Shown here piece by piece: positions 1 to 7,707 of a stretch of DNA of 64,000 nucleotides. Each line of letters starts with the position of its first letter. The first letter of the stretch is position 1. The position numbers and the translations under genes are program-made. Source of the DNA: an uncultured Sphingopyxis sp. (GTDB lineage Bacteria > Pseudomonadota > Alphaproteobacteria > Sphingomonadales > Sphingomonadaceae); NCBI RefSeq assembly GCF_900078365.1, contig NZ_LT598653.1:2790001-2854000 (forward strand). Direction: 5' to 3'. The notes beneath the pieces are model-generated. The model was not told the origin of the DNA, made no database searches, and saw only the letters and a program-made list of their open reading frames with translations.

Positions 1-156
1 TTCAAGCTCTACGCCGAAAACAGCAAGAAGGCGTTCGACGCCGCCGTTGCGCAGACCTCGAAGACCAGCGAACTCGTCGTCAAGCTGACGAACGACAGCT
101 TCGCGCCGATCTCGAACCGCGTTTCGGTCATCACTTCGAAGATGAAGGCCGCCTAA
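1..156 (+). CDS. Phasin family protein, C-terminal end (partial)
   Basis: The window opens inside a reading frame that ends with TAA at 154-156 and gives 51 residues (FKLYAENSKKAFDAAVAQTS at the start, KMKAA at the end). The Ala/Lys/Ser-rich helical text with FAPISNRV near the end is typical of the C-terminus of alphaproteobacterial phasins, small amphipathic proteins that coat polyhydroxyalkanoate granules. The start lies outside the window, so length and N-terminus cannot be judged. The frame is followed by a strong hairpin terminator. The family call rests on a short tail and is moderate. Confidence 0.6.
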   Translation, partial: FKLYAENSKKAFDAAVAQTSKTSELVVKLTNDSFAPISNRVSVITSKMKAA

Positions 157-225
157 GCGCCCTCTCTTCCATCGTTGGCGCGGGCAACTCCCCTCCCTCT
201 CCCCGCCTGCGCCGACACCTCAGGG

Positions 226-261
226 CCGCTCGCTTCCCCGGAAGCGGGCGGTTCTTGTTTT
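226..261 (+). terminator. Rho-independent terminator after the phasin gene
   Basis: A 12-bp stem (one G-U pair) formed by 226-237 and 240-251 is followed by a T-rich run (ttcttgtttt). It lies 70 bases after the phasin stop and before clpS, so it should end the phasin transcript. Confidence 0.6.
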
Positions 262-409
262 GGCGCCGCCCGCTGGCGAACAAGAGGTTAAAATCCGCGA
301 CCGCGCCCCTTGCGCTTCGGCCGCGGCTTGCGATATTCCTGCGATGATGTTTCCAGTTTCGACCATCCAGCCGGTCCGCGCCATGGCGGAGTCAAAGAAT
401 GTCCGCGCC

Positions 410-736
410 ATGGCGGACAAGGACGACGGCTCGCCCGGCAGCCCCGGCGTCGGCATCGCGACGCGCACCCGCGCCAAGGCGAAAAAGCCCTCGATGTACA
501 AGGTGCTGCTGCTCAACGACGATTATACGCCGATGGAATTCGTCGTGATGGTGCTCCAGCGTTTCTTCAACATGGATATCGAACAGGCGACGCAGGTGAT
601 GCTGCACGTCCACCAGCAGGGCGTCGGCGTGTGCGGCGTGTTCAGCTACGAGGTCGCCGAGACCAAGGTGAACCAGGTGATGGACGCCGCGCGGCAGAAC
701 CAGCACCCGCTGCAATGCACGCTGGAAAAGGCCTGA
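410..736 (+). CDS. clpS: ATP-dependent Clp protease adaptor ClpS
   Basis: ClpS binds N-degron substrates and hands them to ClpA-ClpP in the cytoplasm. The 108-residue product carries the hallmark NDDYTPMEFVV segment that forms the N-end-rule binding pocket, and the conserved HQQGVGVCGVFSYEVAETKV and QHPLQCTLEKA blocks. Length matches the family. The start is uncertain: in-frame ATGs lie at 383 and 410, and both sit in copies of a 17-bp direct repeat (374-390 and 401-417), so the N-terminus reads VRAMAESKNVRAMADKDDG. The start at 410 gives the usual short disordered leader before the folded domain. No clear ribosome-binding site decides it. The stop abuts that of the convergent HxlR gene. No clpA follows, as the next gene is on the other strand. 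Confidence 0.93.
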   Translation: MADKDDGSPGSPGVGIATRTRAKAKKPSMYKVLLLNDDYTPMEFVVMVLQRFFNMDIEQATQVMLHVHQQGVGVCGVFSYEVAETKVNQVMDAARQNQHPLQCTLEKA

Positions 737-1228
737 TCAGCCAGCCTTGGCCGCCTGCTCGGCTTTGAGCGCCGCCGACGGCTCCCCTTTCAGATCGCCA
801 TAGCGCAATAGCTCGCCGCACCCGGGGCAAACGGTCGCAGTGCCGACGTCGGCGCCGCAAGCGCGGTGGGTGTAGCGCATCGCCGGACCCGCGCCCTTCT
901 CCCCCTCCTCATAAGCCCAGCGTTCGGCCCAGTTGCGCATCGCATAGAGGACGTCGAACAGATCCTTGCCTTTCGCGGTCAGGCGATATTCATGGCGTGG
1001 CGGGCGCGCCTGATAGGCATGGCGCGCGACCACCCCCTCCTTTTCCATCAGCTTGAGCCGCGCCGAGACGAGTTGCGGGCCGAGCCCGGTGTGCGCCGCG
1101 ATGGCCTCGAAGCGCCGCCGCCCGAAGAACAGATCGCGCAGGATCAGCAGCACCGCGCGGTCGCCGAGCAATTCCGCCGACCGGCCGACGGGGCAGAACG
1201 TATCCGACAAATCCGCGCGTTTGGGCAT
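737..1228 (-). CDS. HxlR-family winged-helix transcriptional regulator
   Basis: A 163-residue regulator. Residues 1-100 form an HxlR/MarR-like winged helix: CPVGRSAELLGDRAVLLILR with an N-terminal Cys, then the recognition-helix region GLGPQLVSARLKLMEKEGVV and the wing HEYRLTAKG. The C-terminus adds CGADVGTATVCPGCG, a Cys cluster that could bind zinc. HxlR proteins commonly sense electrophiles or oxidants through cysteine and repress a neighbouring detoxification gene. Here the gene is divergent from an SDR / HCCA-isomerase pair, and a near-perfect dyad lies in the shared intergenic region, so it probably controls that pair. The effector is unknown. Confidence 0.88.
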   Translation of the reverse strand: MPKRADLSDTFCPVGRSAELLGDRAVLLILRDLFFGRRRFEAIAAHTGLGPQLVSARLKLMEKEGVVARHAYQARPPRHEYRLTAKGKDLFDVLYAMRNWAERWAYEEGEKGAGPAMRYTHRACGADVGTATVCPGCGELLRYGDLKGEPSAALKAEQAAKAG

Positions 1229-1250
1229 TGTTCCAGCACTTCCCCTTCCT

Positions 1251-1322
1251 CGTCATTCCCGCGAAAGCGGGAACCCAGTTCCGGCGCTGGTTCGCTGGGT
1301 TCCCGCTTTCGCGGGAATGACG
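1251..1322. repeat. Dispersed inverted repeat, family A copy 1
   Basis: Two arms of about 28 bp (starting cgtcattcccgcgaaagcgg, ending with its complement) face each other across a short spacer. Closely related copies lie at 3751-3829 and 31526-31597. Such palindromic REP-like elements are common between genes in sphingomonads and fold into a long hairpin. Confidence 0.8.
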
Positions 1323-1341
1323 AATGAATTTCCCTCTTGTC

Positions 1342-1358
1342 ACTATGATTATCATAGT
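1342..1358. promoter_or_regulatory. Candidate HxlR operator (17-bp dyad)
   Basis: The perfect dyad ACTATGA-TTA-TCATAGT, extended to 23 bp with one mismatch by flanking GT/AC, sits 30 bases before the SDR start and 114 bases before the divergent HxlR start. AT-rich dyads of this type are bound by HxlR-family dimers. That this protein binds it is inferred from position. Confidence 0.5.
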
Positions 1359-1387
1359 TACGATGTGGCGCAAGAGGAGAATCGCCG

Positions 1388-2119
1388 ATGCCCAACCCCG
1401 CAGCCGTCATCATCGGAGCCGGCGACGCCACCGGCGGCGCGATCGCCCGCGCCTTTGCCGCCGAGGGCCTCACCGCCTGCGTCAACCGCCGCGAACGCAA
1501 CGCCGAGCAGCTGGAAGCCCTCGCGCAGTCGATCCGCGACGACGGGCATCAGGCGCGCGCCTTCCCCGCCGACGCGCGCGAGGAAGAAGCGATGATCGCG
1601 CTGTTCGACCGGGTCGAGGCCGAAGTCGGTCCGGTCGAGGTCGCGGTGTTCAACATCGGCGCCAACGTCCACTTCCCGATCGCCGAGACGACGGTGCGCG
1701 TCTATACCAAGGTCTGGGAAATGGCGTGCCTCGGCGGCTTCCTGATGGGCCGCGAGGCGGCGAAACGCATGGCACCGCGCGGCCGCGGCACGATCATCTT
1801 CACCGGCGCCACGGCCTCCTTGCGCGGCGGATCGGGCTTTTCGGCCTTCTCCGGCGCCAAAGCGAGCTTGCGCATGCTGGCGCAGTCGATGGCGCGCGAG
1901 CTCGGGCCGCGGGGCATCCATGTCGCGCACACGATCATCGACGGCGCGATCGACACCGAATTCATCAAGGGCCGCCACCCCGATTTCGACAATGCGAAGG
2001 CGCGGGACCTGATCCTCAATCCCGATGCCATCGCCGCCAATTATGTGATGCTCCACAAACAGCCCAGGAGCGCGTGGACGCACGAACTCGACCTTCGCCC
2101 GTGGGGAGAAAAATGGTGA
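1388..2119 (+). CDS. SDR-family oxidoreductase-like protein lacking the catalytic Tyr
   Basis: A 243-residue Rossmann protein of the short-chain dehydrogenase/reductase fold. The nucleotide-binding turn is VIIGAGDATGGAIARAF, followed by the NIGAN motif that corresponds to NNAG. In the active-site segment GFSAFSGAKASL the usual Tyr of YxxxK is Phe, while the Lys is kept. Proteins of this subgroup are usually annotated as SDR oxidoreductases, but loss of the Tyr makes ordinary dehydrogenase chemistry doubtful. The gene starts with ATG after AAGAGGAG and its stop overlaps the start of the HCCA isomerase gene (ATGGTGA), so the two are translationally coupled. Probably repressed by the divergent HxlR protein. 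Confidence 0.85.
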   Translation: MPNPAAVIIGAGDATGGAIARAFAAEGLTACVNRRERNAEQLEALAQSIRDDGHQARAFPADAREEEAMIALFDRVEAEVGPVEVAVFNIGANVHFPIAETTVRVYTKVWEMACLGGFLMGREAAKRMAPRGRGTIIFTGATASLRGGSGFSAFSGAKASLRMLAQSMARELGPRGIHVAHTIIDGAIDTEFIKGRHPDFDNAKARDLILNPDAIAANYVMLHKQPRSAWTHELDLRPWGEKW

Positions 2120-2715
2120 CCAAAACGCTCGAACTCATCTTCGATTTCGGTAGTCCCAACGCCTATCTCTCGATGAAGGCGCTCCCCGATCTGCTCGATC
2201 GCACGGGCGCCGATCTCGTCATCACGCCGTGTCTTTTGGGCGGGATCTTCAAGGCGACGGGCAACAAGGCGCCGATGATCCAATATGCCGATGCGCCGGC
2301 GAAGCTCGCTTATGAGAATCTCGAAATGCGCCGCTTCATCGCGAAGCACGGCCTCGTCAAGTTCCGTATCAACCCGCATTTTCCGGTCAACACGCTGCTC
2401 ATCATGCGCGGCGCGATCGTCGCCGAGGATGAGGGCAATCTCGACGATTATGTCGACGCGGTGAACCGCGCGATGTGGGAGGATGGCCTCAAGATGGACG
2501 ATCCCGAGGTGATCGCACCCTTCCTCTCGGCGAACGGTTTCGACGGCCCCGCGCTGCTCGCGCGCACGCAGGAACCCGAGATCAAGGCGAAGCTGGTCCA
2601 AAACACCGAAGCCGCGGTCGCGCGCGGCGTGTTCGGCATCCCGACCTTCTTCGTCGGCAGCGAGATGTTCTTCGGCAAGGACCGCCTGGCACAGGTCGAG
2701 GAGGCGCTTGCCTAG
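2113..2715 (+). CDS. 2-hydroxychromene-2-carboxylate isomerase family protein (DsbA superfamily)
   Basis: A 200-residue thioredoxin-fold protein of the HCCA isomerase / kappa-GST group. These enzymes are glutathione-dependent isomerases, the prototype acting in naphthalene degradation. Visible signatures are FDFGSPNAYLS near the N-terminus, carrying the Ser that activates glutathione, FPVNTLLIMRGA in the helical insert, and the cis-proline segment GIPTFFVGSEMFFGKDRL before the C-terminus. The start ATG at 2113 overlaps the SDR stop. No ring-cleavage or dioxygenase genes are nearby, so a role in glutathione-linked detoxification with the SDR is more likely than a full aromatic pathway. Substrate unknown. 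The stop overlaps the convergent DMT gene by 4 bases. Confidence 0.88.
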   Translation: MVTKTLELIFDFGSPNAYLSMKALPDLLDRTGADLVITPCLLGGIFKATGNKAPMIQYADAPAKLAYENLEMRRFIAKHGLVKFRINPHFPVNTLLIMRGAIVAEDEGNLDDYVDAVNRAMWEDGLKMDDPEVIAPFLSANGFDGPALLARTQEPEIKAKLVQNTEAAVARGVFGIPTFFVGSEMFFGKDRLAQVEEALA

Positions 2716-3632
2716 GCTTGCGCCGCAGCCGGCGGACGACCCGCAACGAAGATGCCCGCGACGATCAGCGCCAGCCCGGCAACATGAAACAGGTGCAGCG
2801 CCTCACCGAGGAACAGCATCGCGAGCCCCGCGCCCATCAGCGGCATCACATTCATATATTGCCCGGTCGCCGCCGAGCCGATCAGTTCCACCCCGCGATT
2901 GAAGAAGAGATAGGCGAGGAAGGACGGAAAGATCGAGACATAAGCGATCGCGAGCGCGCTCCCCATTACCGGGACGATCAGCCGCCCCGACCAGAGTTCG
3001 TGAGCGTAGAAGGGCGCGATCACCGCGATGCCGACGACGATCGACGCCGCGAGAAAGCTTAGCGGATGCACCGCGGGGCGGCGGCGGAGCAGCACCGAAT
3101 AAAGCGCCCAGAGCAGGACCGCCACACTGATGATCGCATCCCCGATATTGAGCCGGAGGCCCCATAGCATCGCAGGATCGCCGCGCCCGATGATCGCGAG
3201 CACGCCGGCGAGCGAGATCAGCACCCCCGCAATCTGCCGTAGGCTGGTGCGATCGCCCATCACCAGCGCTCCGGCGATCAGCACAAGCGTGGGCTGGGCC
3301 GACTGGATCAGCATCGAATTGAGCGCGGTGGTGCTTTGCAGGCCCGTATAGAGCAGGATGTTGAACGACCCGATCGCGAGCGCGCCGAGCAACGCGACGA
3401 TCTGCCAGTTCGCGCGCAGCACCGGCCAGTCGCGTTTCAGATGCGGCCAGGCGAGCGGCAGCAGAAGAAGAAGCGCGAACGTCCAGCGCCAGAAGGACAG
3501 GGCCGCGGGCGGCACGAGATCGCGCGCCGCACGCCCGACGATCGAATTGCCCGCCCAGAACAGCGCCGTCACCGTGAGCAGCGGATAAGCCCGTTTCCAA
3601 AGCGCCGCGAACGGGCCACCGTCTTTCATCAT
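2712..3632 (-). CDS. EamA/DMT-family transporter
   Basis: An inner-membrane protein of about 306 residues with ten predicted hydrophobic helices in two EamA repeats. The first begins with LLTVTALFWAGNSIVGRAARD and the second with the NIGDAIISVAVLLWALYSVLL segment. The family exports metabolites or amino acids; the substrate cannot be read from sequence. An in-frame ATG lies further upstream at 3665, but the paired ATGs at 3632/3629 after GGGACGGA give a natural N-terminus (MMKDGG). Monocistronic and convergent with the isomerase gene. Confidence 0.88.
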   Translation of the reverse strand: MMKDGGPFAALWKRAYPLLTVTALFWAGNSIVGRAARDLVPPAALSFWRWTFALLLLLPLAWPHLKRDWPVLRANWQIVALLGALAIGSFNILLYTGLQSTTALNSMLIQSAQPTLVLIAGALVMGDRTSLRQIAGVLISLAGVLAIIGRGDPAMLWGLRLNIGDAIISVAVLLWALYSVLLRRRPAVHPLSFLAASIVVGIAVIAPFYAHELWSGRLIVPVMGSALAIAYVSIFPSFLAYLFFNRGVELIGSAATGQYMNVMPLMGAGLAMLFLGEALHLFHVAGLALIVAGIFVAGRPPAAAQA

Positions 3633-3750
3633 TCCGTCCCGCTTGCACCGCGCCGACTCTCTCATTCACGGCTTGGCCGAAAGATGCAATCGGAAGGAGG
3701 ACATAAGCGGCGGGTTTCGGCCGGAAGCTGCCGTCGCCCACCTTTTACTT

Positions 3751-3829
3751 CGTCATCCCCGCGAAAGCGGGGACCCAGAGCATGCGTAGGCTGACCCCAG
3801 ACTGGGTTCCCGCTTTCGCGGGAATGACG
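3751..3829. repeat. Dispersed inverted repeat, family A copy 2
   Basis: Arms cgtcatcccc-gcgaaagcgg at the left and their slightly diverged complement at the right surround a 23-bp spacer. It lies between the DMT gene start and the DUF3011 gene end, and is the same family as 1251-1322. Confidence 0.8.
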
Positions 3830-3914
3830 AATATTGGGTGTGTCCGCTACCCACCCCAAAACCGACGTAAACCGACGCATCGCGGCCCACGCGTCGCCAG
3901 ACGAAAGACTCCCC

Positions 3915-4931
3915 TTAACTGAAGTCGAGCTGGATGATCTGCGTCGGCGTCGCGCGGCAATACATCTCGATCGAACGCGCGCCGTCGGGATAGGCCGCGG
4001 TCATCGCCGCGCGGATGCGCCAGCCGCCGTTGCCCTTCTCGAGGTGGACCAGCCGGTCGTAGGACAGCCGCGTGCCGCCGGTCACTCCGATCTGGCGCGC
4101 CGCGTCGTTCATGCAATTCTGCACTGATGGCCGCGCGGCGCTCGGCAAGGCCGACAGATCGGCGCTCAGCGTCGCCGGCGGCCCCGCGGGATAGGTCGGC
4201 GTTGCCGCGTCGTCCTGGACCGGCTCGCCGGCTTCGGCCTTCTTCTTCTTGCTCTGGCTCGCGAGCAAGGCGAGCAGCCCGCCCGCGACGACGATGCCGC
4301 CGATGATGAGGCCGGTACTCGGCCCCTTGTCCTTGTCCTTTTCGGGCGGCCGGACGTTGCGATAGCCATAGCCGAAGTCGGCGCGGCATCCGTCGTTCAC
4401 CCAGACATAGCTCGACGTATAGCCCCATTGCCGCCCGGCGTTGCAACGGCCGCCGAGCCGGCGCACCAGTTCGACGCGGTCGTTGGTCGCGACATTGCAC
4501 TGCTGATAGCGATTGCTGCGCGACTCGCAGCGGATCGTCCCCGCATAATCGTCGACCGGCTGCGGCAGCGGCACCGGGTTGCCGCCATTATTGGCGTAAC
4601 CATAGCGAAACTCGGCGCGGCATCCGCCCGACACCCAGATCTGTGTCGCGGTGAAACCCCAGTCGCGCCCTTTCGAACAGCGTCCCCCGATGACGCGCGT
4701 CAATTCGACGCGATTGTTCGTGCGGACATTGCAACGCTTGATCTTGTTGTTTCGCGATTCGCAGCGGATCGTTCCGGCATAGCCGTCGCCATACCCGGGA
4801 CGCGGCGGCTGGATCTGCGGCCCGCCCGGCGGCGGATAGGGCAAGGTCGTGGCCTGCGGCATCGCGGGAACGGCAAGCTGGCTGGCGATCAACGCGGCGG
4901 TGGTTGCGATCGTGACGACATGATTCCGCAT
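3915..4931 (-). CDS. DUF3011 repeat protein with signal peptide and membrane segment
   Basis: A 338-residue exported protein. An N-terminal signal peptide (VVTIATTAALIASQLAVPAM) is followed by a Pro-rich linker and two DUF3011 modules of about 60 residues, each beginning YAGTIRCESR and carrying a conserved set of cysteines (C..C..GGRC..GC) that probably form disulfides outside the cytoplasm. A hydrophobic stretch (LIIGGIVVAGGLLALLASQ) and a KKKK stop-transfer follow, then a C-terminal domain of about 110 residues with NCMNDAARQIGVTGG. DUF3011 resembles cyanovirin-like sugar-binding domains, but function in bacteria is not established. Monocistronic and divergent from murA. Confidence 0.8.
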   Translation of the reverse strand: MRNHVVTIATTAALIASQLAVPAMPQATTLPYPPPGGPQIQPPRPGYGDGYAGTIRCESRNNKIKRCNVRTNNRVELTRVIGGRCSKGRDWGFTATQIWVSGGCRAEFRYGYANNGGNPVPLPQPVDDYAGTIRCESRSNRYQQCNVATNDRVELVRRLGGRCNAGRQWGYTSSYVWVNDGCRADFGYGYRNVRPPEKDKDKGPSTGLIIGGIVVAGGLLALLASQSKKKKAEAGEPVQDDAATPTYPAGPPATLSADLSALPSAARPSVQNCMNDAARQIGVTGGTRLSYDRLVHLEKGNGGWRIRAAMTAAYPDGARSIEMYCRATPTQIIQLDFS

Positions 4932-5077
4932 GACCTTCTCCCCTGTGAAAAGTCGTTTACGTGAATGTTCCGCTTGCTGGCCCCGATACCGATAGGAACA
5001 GTCTCATATTCTCATTGGGAAAGCCACGATCAAAGCCGCGCGGTTCAGCCGAACCTTAACCATGATCGCGGCGCCCT

Positions 5078-5097
5078 CCGGCGACCATGGTCGCCGG
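5078..5097. promoter_or_regulatory. 20-bp perfect palindrome upstream of murA
   Basis: A fully self-complementary 20-mer centred on CCATGG lies 49 bases before the murA start, in the 214-bp divergent region with the DUF3011 gene. A TTAACCAT motif, like a CtrA half-site, sits at about 5056. It could be an operator or a leader hairpin. No binder is identified. Confidence 0.35.
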
Positions 5098-5145
5098 CAC
5101 GACCAGCCTGCTTGCGTGGCATCGCGCATGCGCTAAAGACAGCCG

Positions 5146-6429
5146 ATGGATCAAATCGTCATTCGCGGCGGCCAGCGACTCAAGGGCCGTATCCCCATAT
5201 CCGGTGCCAAGAATGCGGCGCTCACCCTGTTGCCGTGCGCGCTGCTCACCGACGAGCCGCTGACCTTGCGCAACCTGCCGCGCCTCGCCGACGTCGACGG
5301 GTTCGGCCACCTCTTGAACCAGCTCGGCTGCTCGACGACGATCGAGGGATCGCGGCCCGAGGATTTCGGCCGCGTGATGACCGCGCGCACGACGACGCTG
5401 ACCTCGGCCGTCGCGCCCTATGACATCGTGCGCAAGATGCGCGCGTCGATCCTCGTCCTCGGCCCGCTGCTCGCGCGCGCGGGCGAGGCGACCGTCTCGC
5501 TGCCCGGCGGCTGCGCGATCGGCAACCGCCCGATCGACCTCCACCTGAAGGCGCTCGAAGCCTTCGGCGCCGAGATCGAGCTGGCGTCGGGCTATGTGAA
5601 GGCCGTCGCGCCGGGCGGACGCCTCAAGGGCGGCAAGTTCACCTTCCCCGTCGTGTCGGTCGGCGCGACCGAAAACGCCGTCATGGCGGCGGTGCTCGCG
5701 AACGGCACCTGCGTGCTCGAAAACGCGGCGCGCGAACCCGAGATCGTCGACCTGTGCAACTGCCTCGTCGCGATGGGGGCGCATATCGACGGCATCGGCA
5801 CCGAAACGCTGACGATCGAGGGCGCTCAACGCCTGCACGGTGCGACCTATCGCGTCATGGCCGACCGCATCGAGGCGGGCAGCTACGCCTGCGCCGCGGT
5901 CATCACCCAGGGCGATGTCGAACTCGTGGGCGCCAAGGCCGACGAAATGGACGCGACGCTCGCCGCGCTGCGCGAAGCCGGCGCGACGATCGAGGAGACC
6001 AAGGCGGGCATTCGCGTCGCCATGTCGGGCCGCGCCGAACCCGTCACGCTGTCGACCGCGCCCTATCCCGGCTTCGCGACCGACATGCAGGCGCAGTTCA
6101 TGGCGATGGCGACGCTCGGCAAGGGCGCGTCGCTGTTCACCGAGACGATCTTCGAAAACCGCTACATGCACGTCCCCGAGCTGGCGCGCATGGGCTGCGA
6201 CATCCAGGTCAAGGGCCGTACCGCGGTCGTCCGCGGCGTCGAGCATCTGGTCGGCGCGCCGGTGATGGCGACCGACCTGCGCGCTTCGATGAGCCTGATC
6301 ATCGCCGGGCTCGCCGCCGAGGGGCAGACCGAGGTCAACCGCGTCTATCACCTCGACCGCGGTTACGAACGGCTCGAGGAAAAGCTCCAGGCCGTCGGCG
6401 CCGACATCGAACGGATCAGCGCGGGGTAA
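5146..6429 (+). CDS. murA: UDP-N-acetylglucosamine 1-carboxyvinyltransferase MurA
   Basis: Catalyses the first committed step of peptidoglycan synthesis, transfer of enolpyruvate from PEP to UDP-GlcNAc in the cytoplasm. The 427-residue length is standard. Lys22-Asn23 in RIPISGAKNAAL and the catalytic Cys123 in LPGGCAIGNRPIDLHLK are present, so the enzyme should be active and of the fosfomycin-sensitive Cys type. The C-terminal RASMSLIIAGLAAEGQTEV and HLDRGYERLEEKL blocks are also canonical. The last 14 bases overlap the convergent hydrolase gene. Not linked to other mur genes. Confidence 0.98.
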   Translation: MDQIVIRGGQRLKGRIPISGAKNAALTLLPCALLTDEPLTLRNLPRLADVDGFGHLLNQLGCSTTIEGSRPEDFGRVMTARTTTLTSAVAPYDIVRKMRASILVLGPLLARAGEATVSLPGGCAIGNRPIDLHLKALEAFGAEIELASGYVKAVAPGGRLKGGKFTFPVVSVGATENAVMAAVLANGTCVLENAAREPEIVDLCNCLVAMGAHIDGIGTETLTIEGAQRLHGATYRVMADRIEAGSYACAAVITQGDVELVGAKADEMDATLAALREAGATIEETKAGIRVAMSGRAEPVTLSTAPYPGFATDMQAQFMAMATLGKGASLFTETIFENRYMHVPELARMGCDIQVKGRTAVVRGVEHLVGAPVMATDLRASMSLIIAGLAAEGQTEVNRVYHLDRGYERLEEKLQAVGADIERISAG

Positions 6430-7681
6430 GCTTCTCCGCGCGGCCATAGGCCCCGCGCACATCGCCCTTGATCCAGTCGCCGAGCAGCTTGAGATAGCCG
6501 TCGGTGAGGCGGGTATAATCGCGCGTCCCGTCGGCTTTATCGACATATTCCCACATGCCGTGGTCGGTGCCGGGGAACAGATAGGTATCGATCGGCTTGC
6601 CCGCGGCCTGGAGGCCGCGCAAGGCGGCGCGCGTCGTTTCGATCGGCGCCTCGCGATCCTCGCCCGCCAGCACCCAGAGCAAGGGCGTGTCGAGCTTCCG
6701 CAGCGCCGCGACCGCGTCATAATCCCAGATCAGTTCGAGATTGTCGAAACGCGCGCGACCGATCCGCCGGAGTTCGTCGTTCGGCATGCGCGCGATCGCG
6801 CCGCTATATTCGCCCTCGATCTTCGCCGCCCACGGCTTGTCCGCCATGTCGCGCCGCACCGCGTCGAGCGCGTCATAGCCGGTGTGGAAATCGGACAGCA
6901 GCAACCCCGCAGTCGCCGCCGACAGGCGCGTGACCAGCGCCTCGGCATCCTTGCCCAGTCCCGCCGCGCGCACTTCGGACACCATCTGCTCGCGATCCTC
7001 CTCGATCGGCGAGGCGACGAGGCCGAAGCCGACCGCGACGAAATCGGCCTTGGTCCGCGTCGCGGCGAGCGGGGCGACCCAGCCGCCCTGGCTGCCGCCG
7101 AAAAAGCCGACGCGGCCATGGCGGCCCGCCGCGAGCCCGCGCGCCGTGTCGAGCGCCTTCGCGGCATCGGCGGCGAGCAGTTCGAAATTCTGCGTATATT
7201 CGCCCTCCGATCCGCCGGTGCCGCGCTTGTCGTAGACGAAGACCGAAATCCCCTGCGCCGCCATCGCATAGCCATAGAGGCCGCCGATCGGCGACGTGCG
7301 TTCGGATCCATGCACCATCACGACGAGCGGGCGCTTCGCATCATTGCCTGGGGGCTCGATCAGCATGCCGTTCATCTGCGTGCCCGCGCTGTCGAAGCGC
7401 GCGGGCGTTTCGCGGAAGGCGATCGGACTCCACGCCTCCCCCTTCACCGTTACCTGAGCGCCGCCGCAGGCCAGCGGCGCCCCCGCTTCCGACGTCGCGC
7501 CGCGCCGCCCGTCGCGGAACTGATAGCGCAGCGCGGGCGCCGCAACCGCAGGCGATACGACCAGCACGACGAAATCGCCGTCGGGAGCGGCATAGGTGCC
7601 GGGCTGACAGGCGGTCTGCGCGAGGGCGGGTGCGCCCGGAAGCGCGGCGAGGAGCAAAAGCGTGCTGGCGAATATCTTCAT
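6416..7681 (-). CDS. Secreted alpha/beta-hydrolase (dienelactone hydrolase-like)
   Basis: A 421-residue exported hydrolase. Residues 1-21 are a signal peptide ending ALAQ. A small N-terminal domain is followed by the alpha/beta-hydrolase core from about residue 110: oxyanion HGSERTSP, nucleophile elbow GFFGGSQGGW (Ser197), acid region in LWVLAGEDREAP and the catalytic His in FPGTDHGMWEY. Such proteins are annotated as acyl-peptide or ester hydrolases; the substrate is not predictable. The start follows an AT-rich stretch. Convergent with murA (14-base overlap) and upstream of nothing obviously related. Confidence 0.85.
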   Translation of the reverse strand: MKIFASTLLLLAALPGAPALAQTACQPGTYAAPDGDFVVLVVSPAVAAPALRYQFRDGRRGATSEAGAPLACGGAQVTVKGEAWSPIAFRETPARFDSAGTQMNGMLIEPPGNDAKRPLVVMVHGSERTSPIGGLYGYAMAAQGISVFVYDKRGTGGSEGEYTQNFELLAADAAKALDTARGLAAGRHGRVGFFGGSQGGWVAPLAATRTKADFVAVGFGLVASPIEEDREQMVSEVRAAGLGKDAEALVTRLSAATAGLLLSDFHTGYDALDAVRRDMADKPWAAKIEGEYSGAIARMPNDELRRIGRARFDNLELIWDYDAVAALRKLDTPLLWVLAGEDREAPIETTRAALRGLQAAGKPIDTYLFPGTDHGMWEYVDKADGTRDYTRLTDGYLKLLGDWIKGDVRGAYGRAEKLTPR

Positions 7682-7707
7682 GTTACCGTATTATATAGAC
7701 AATACAG

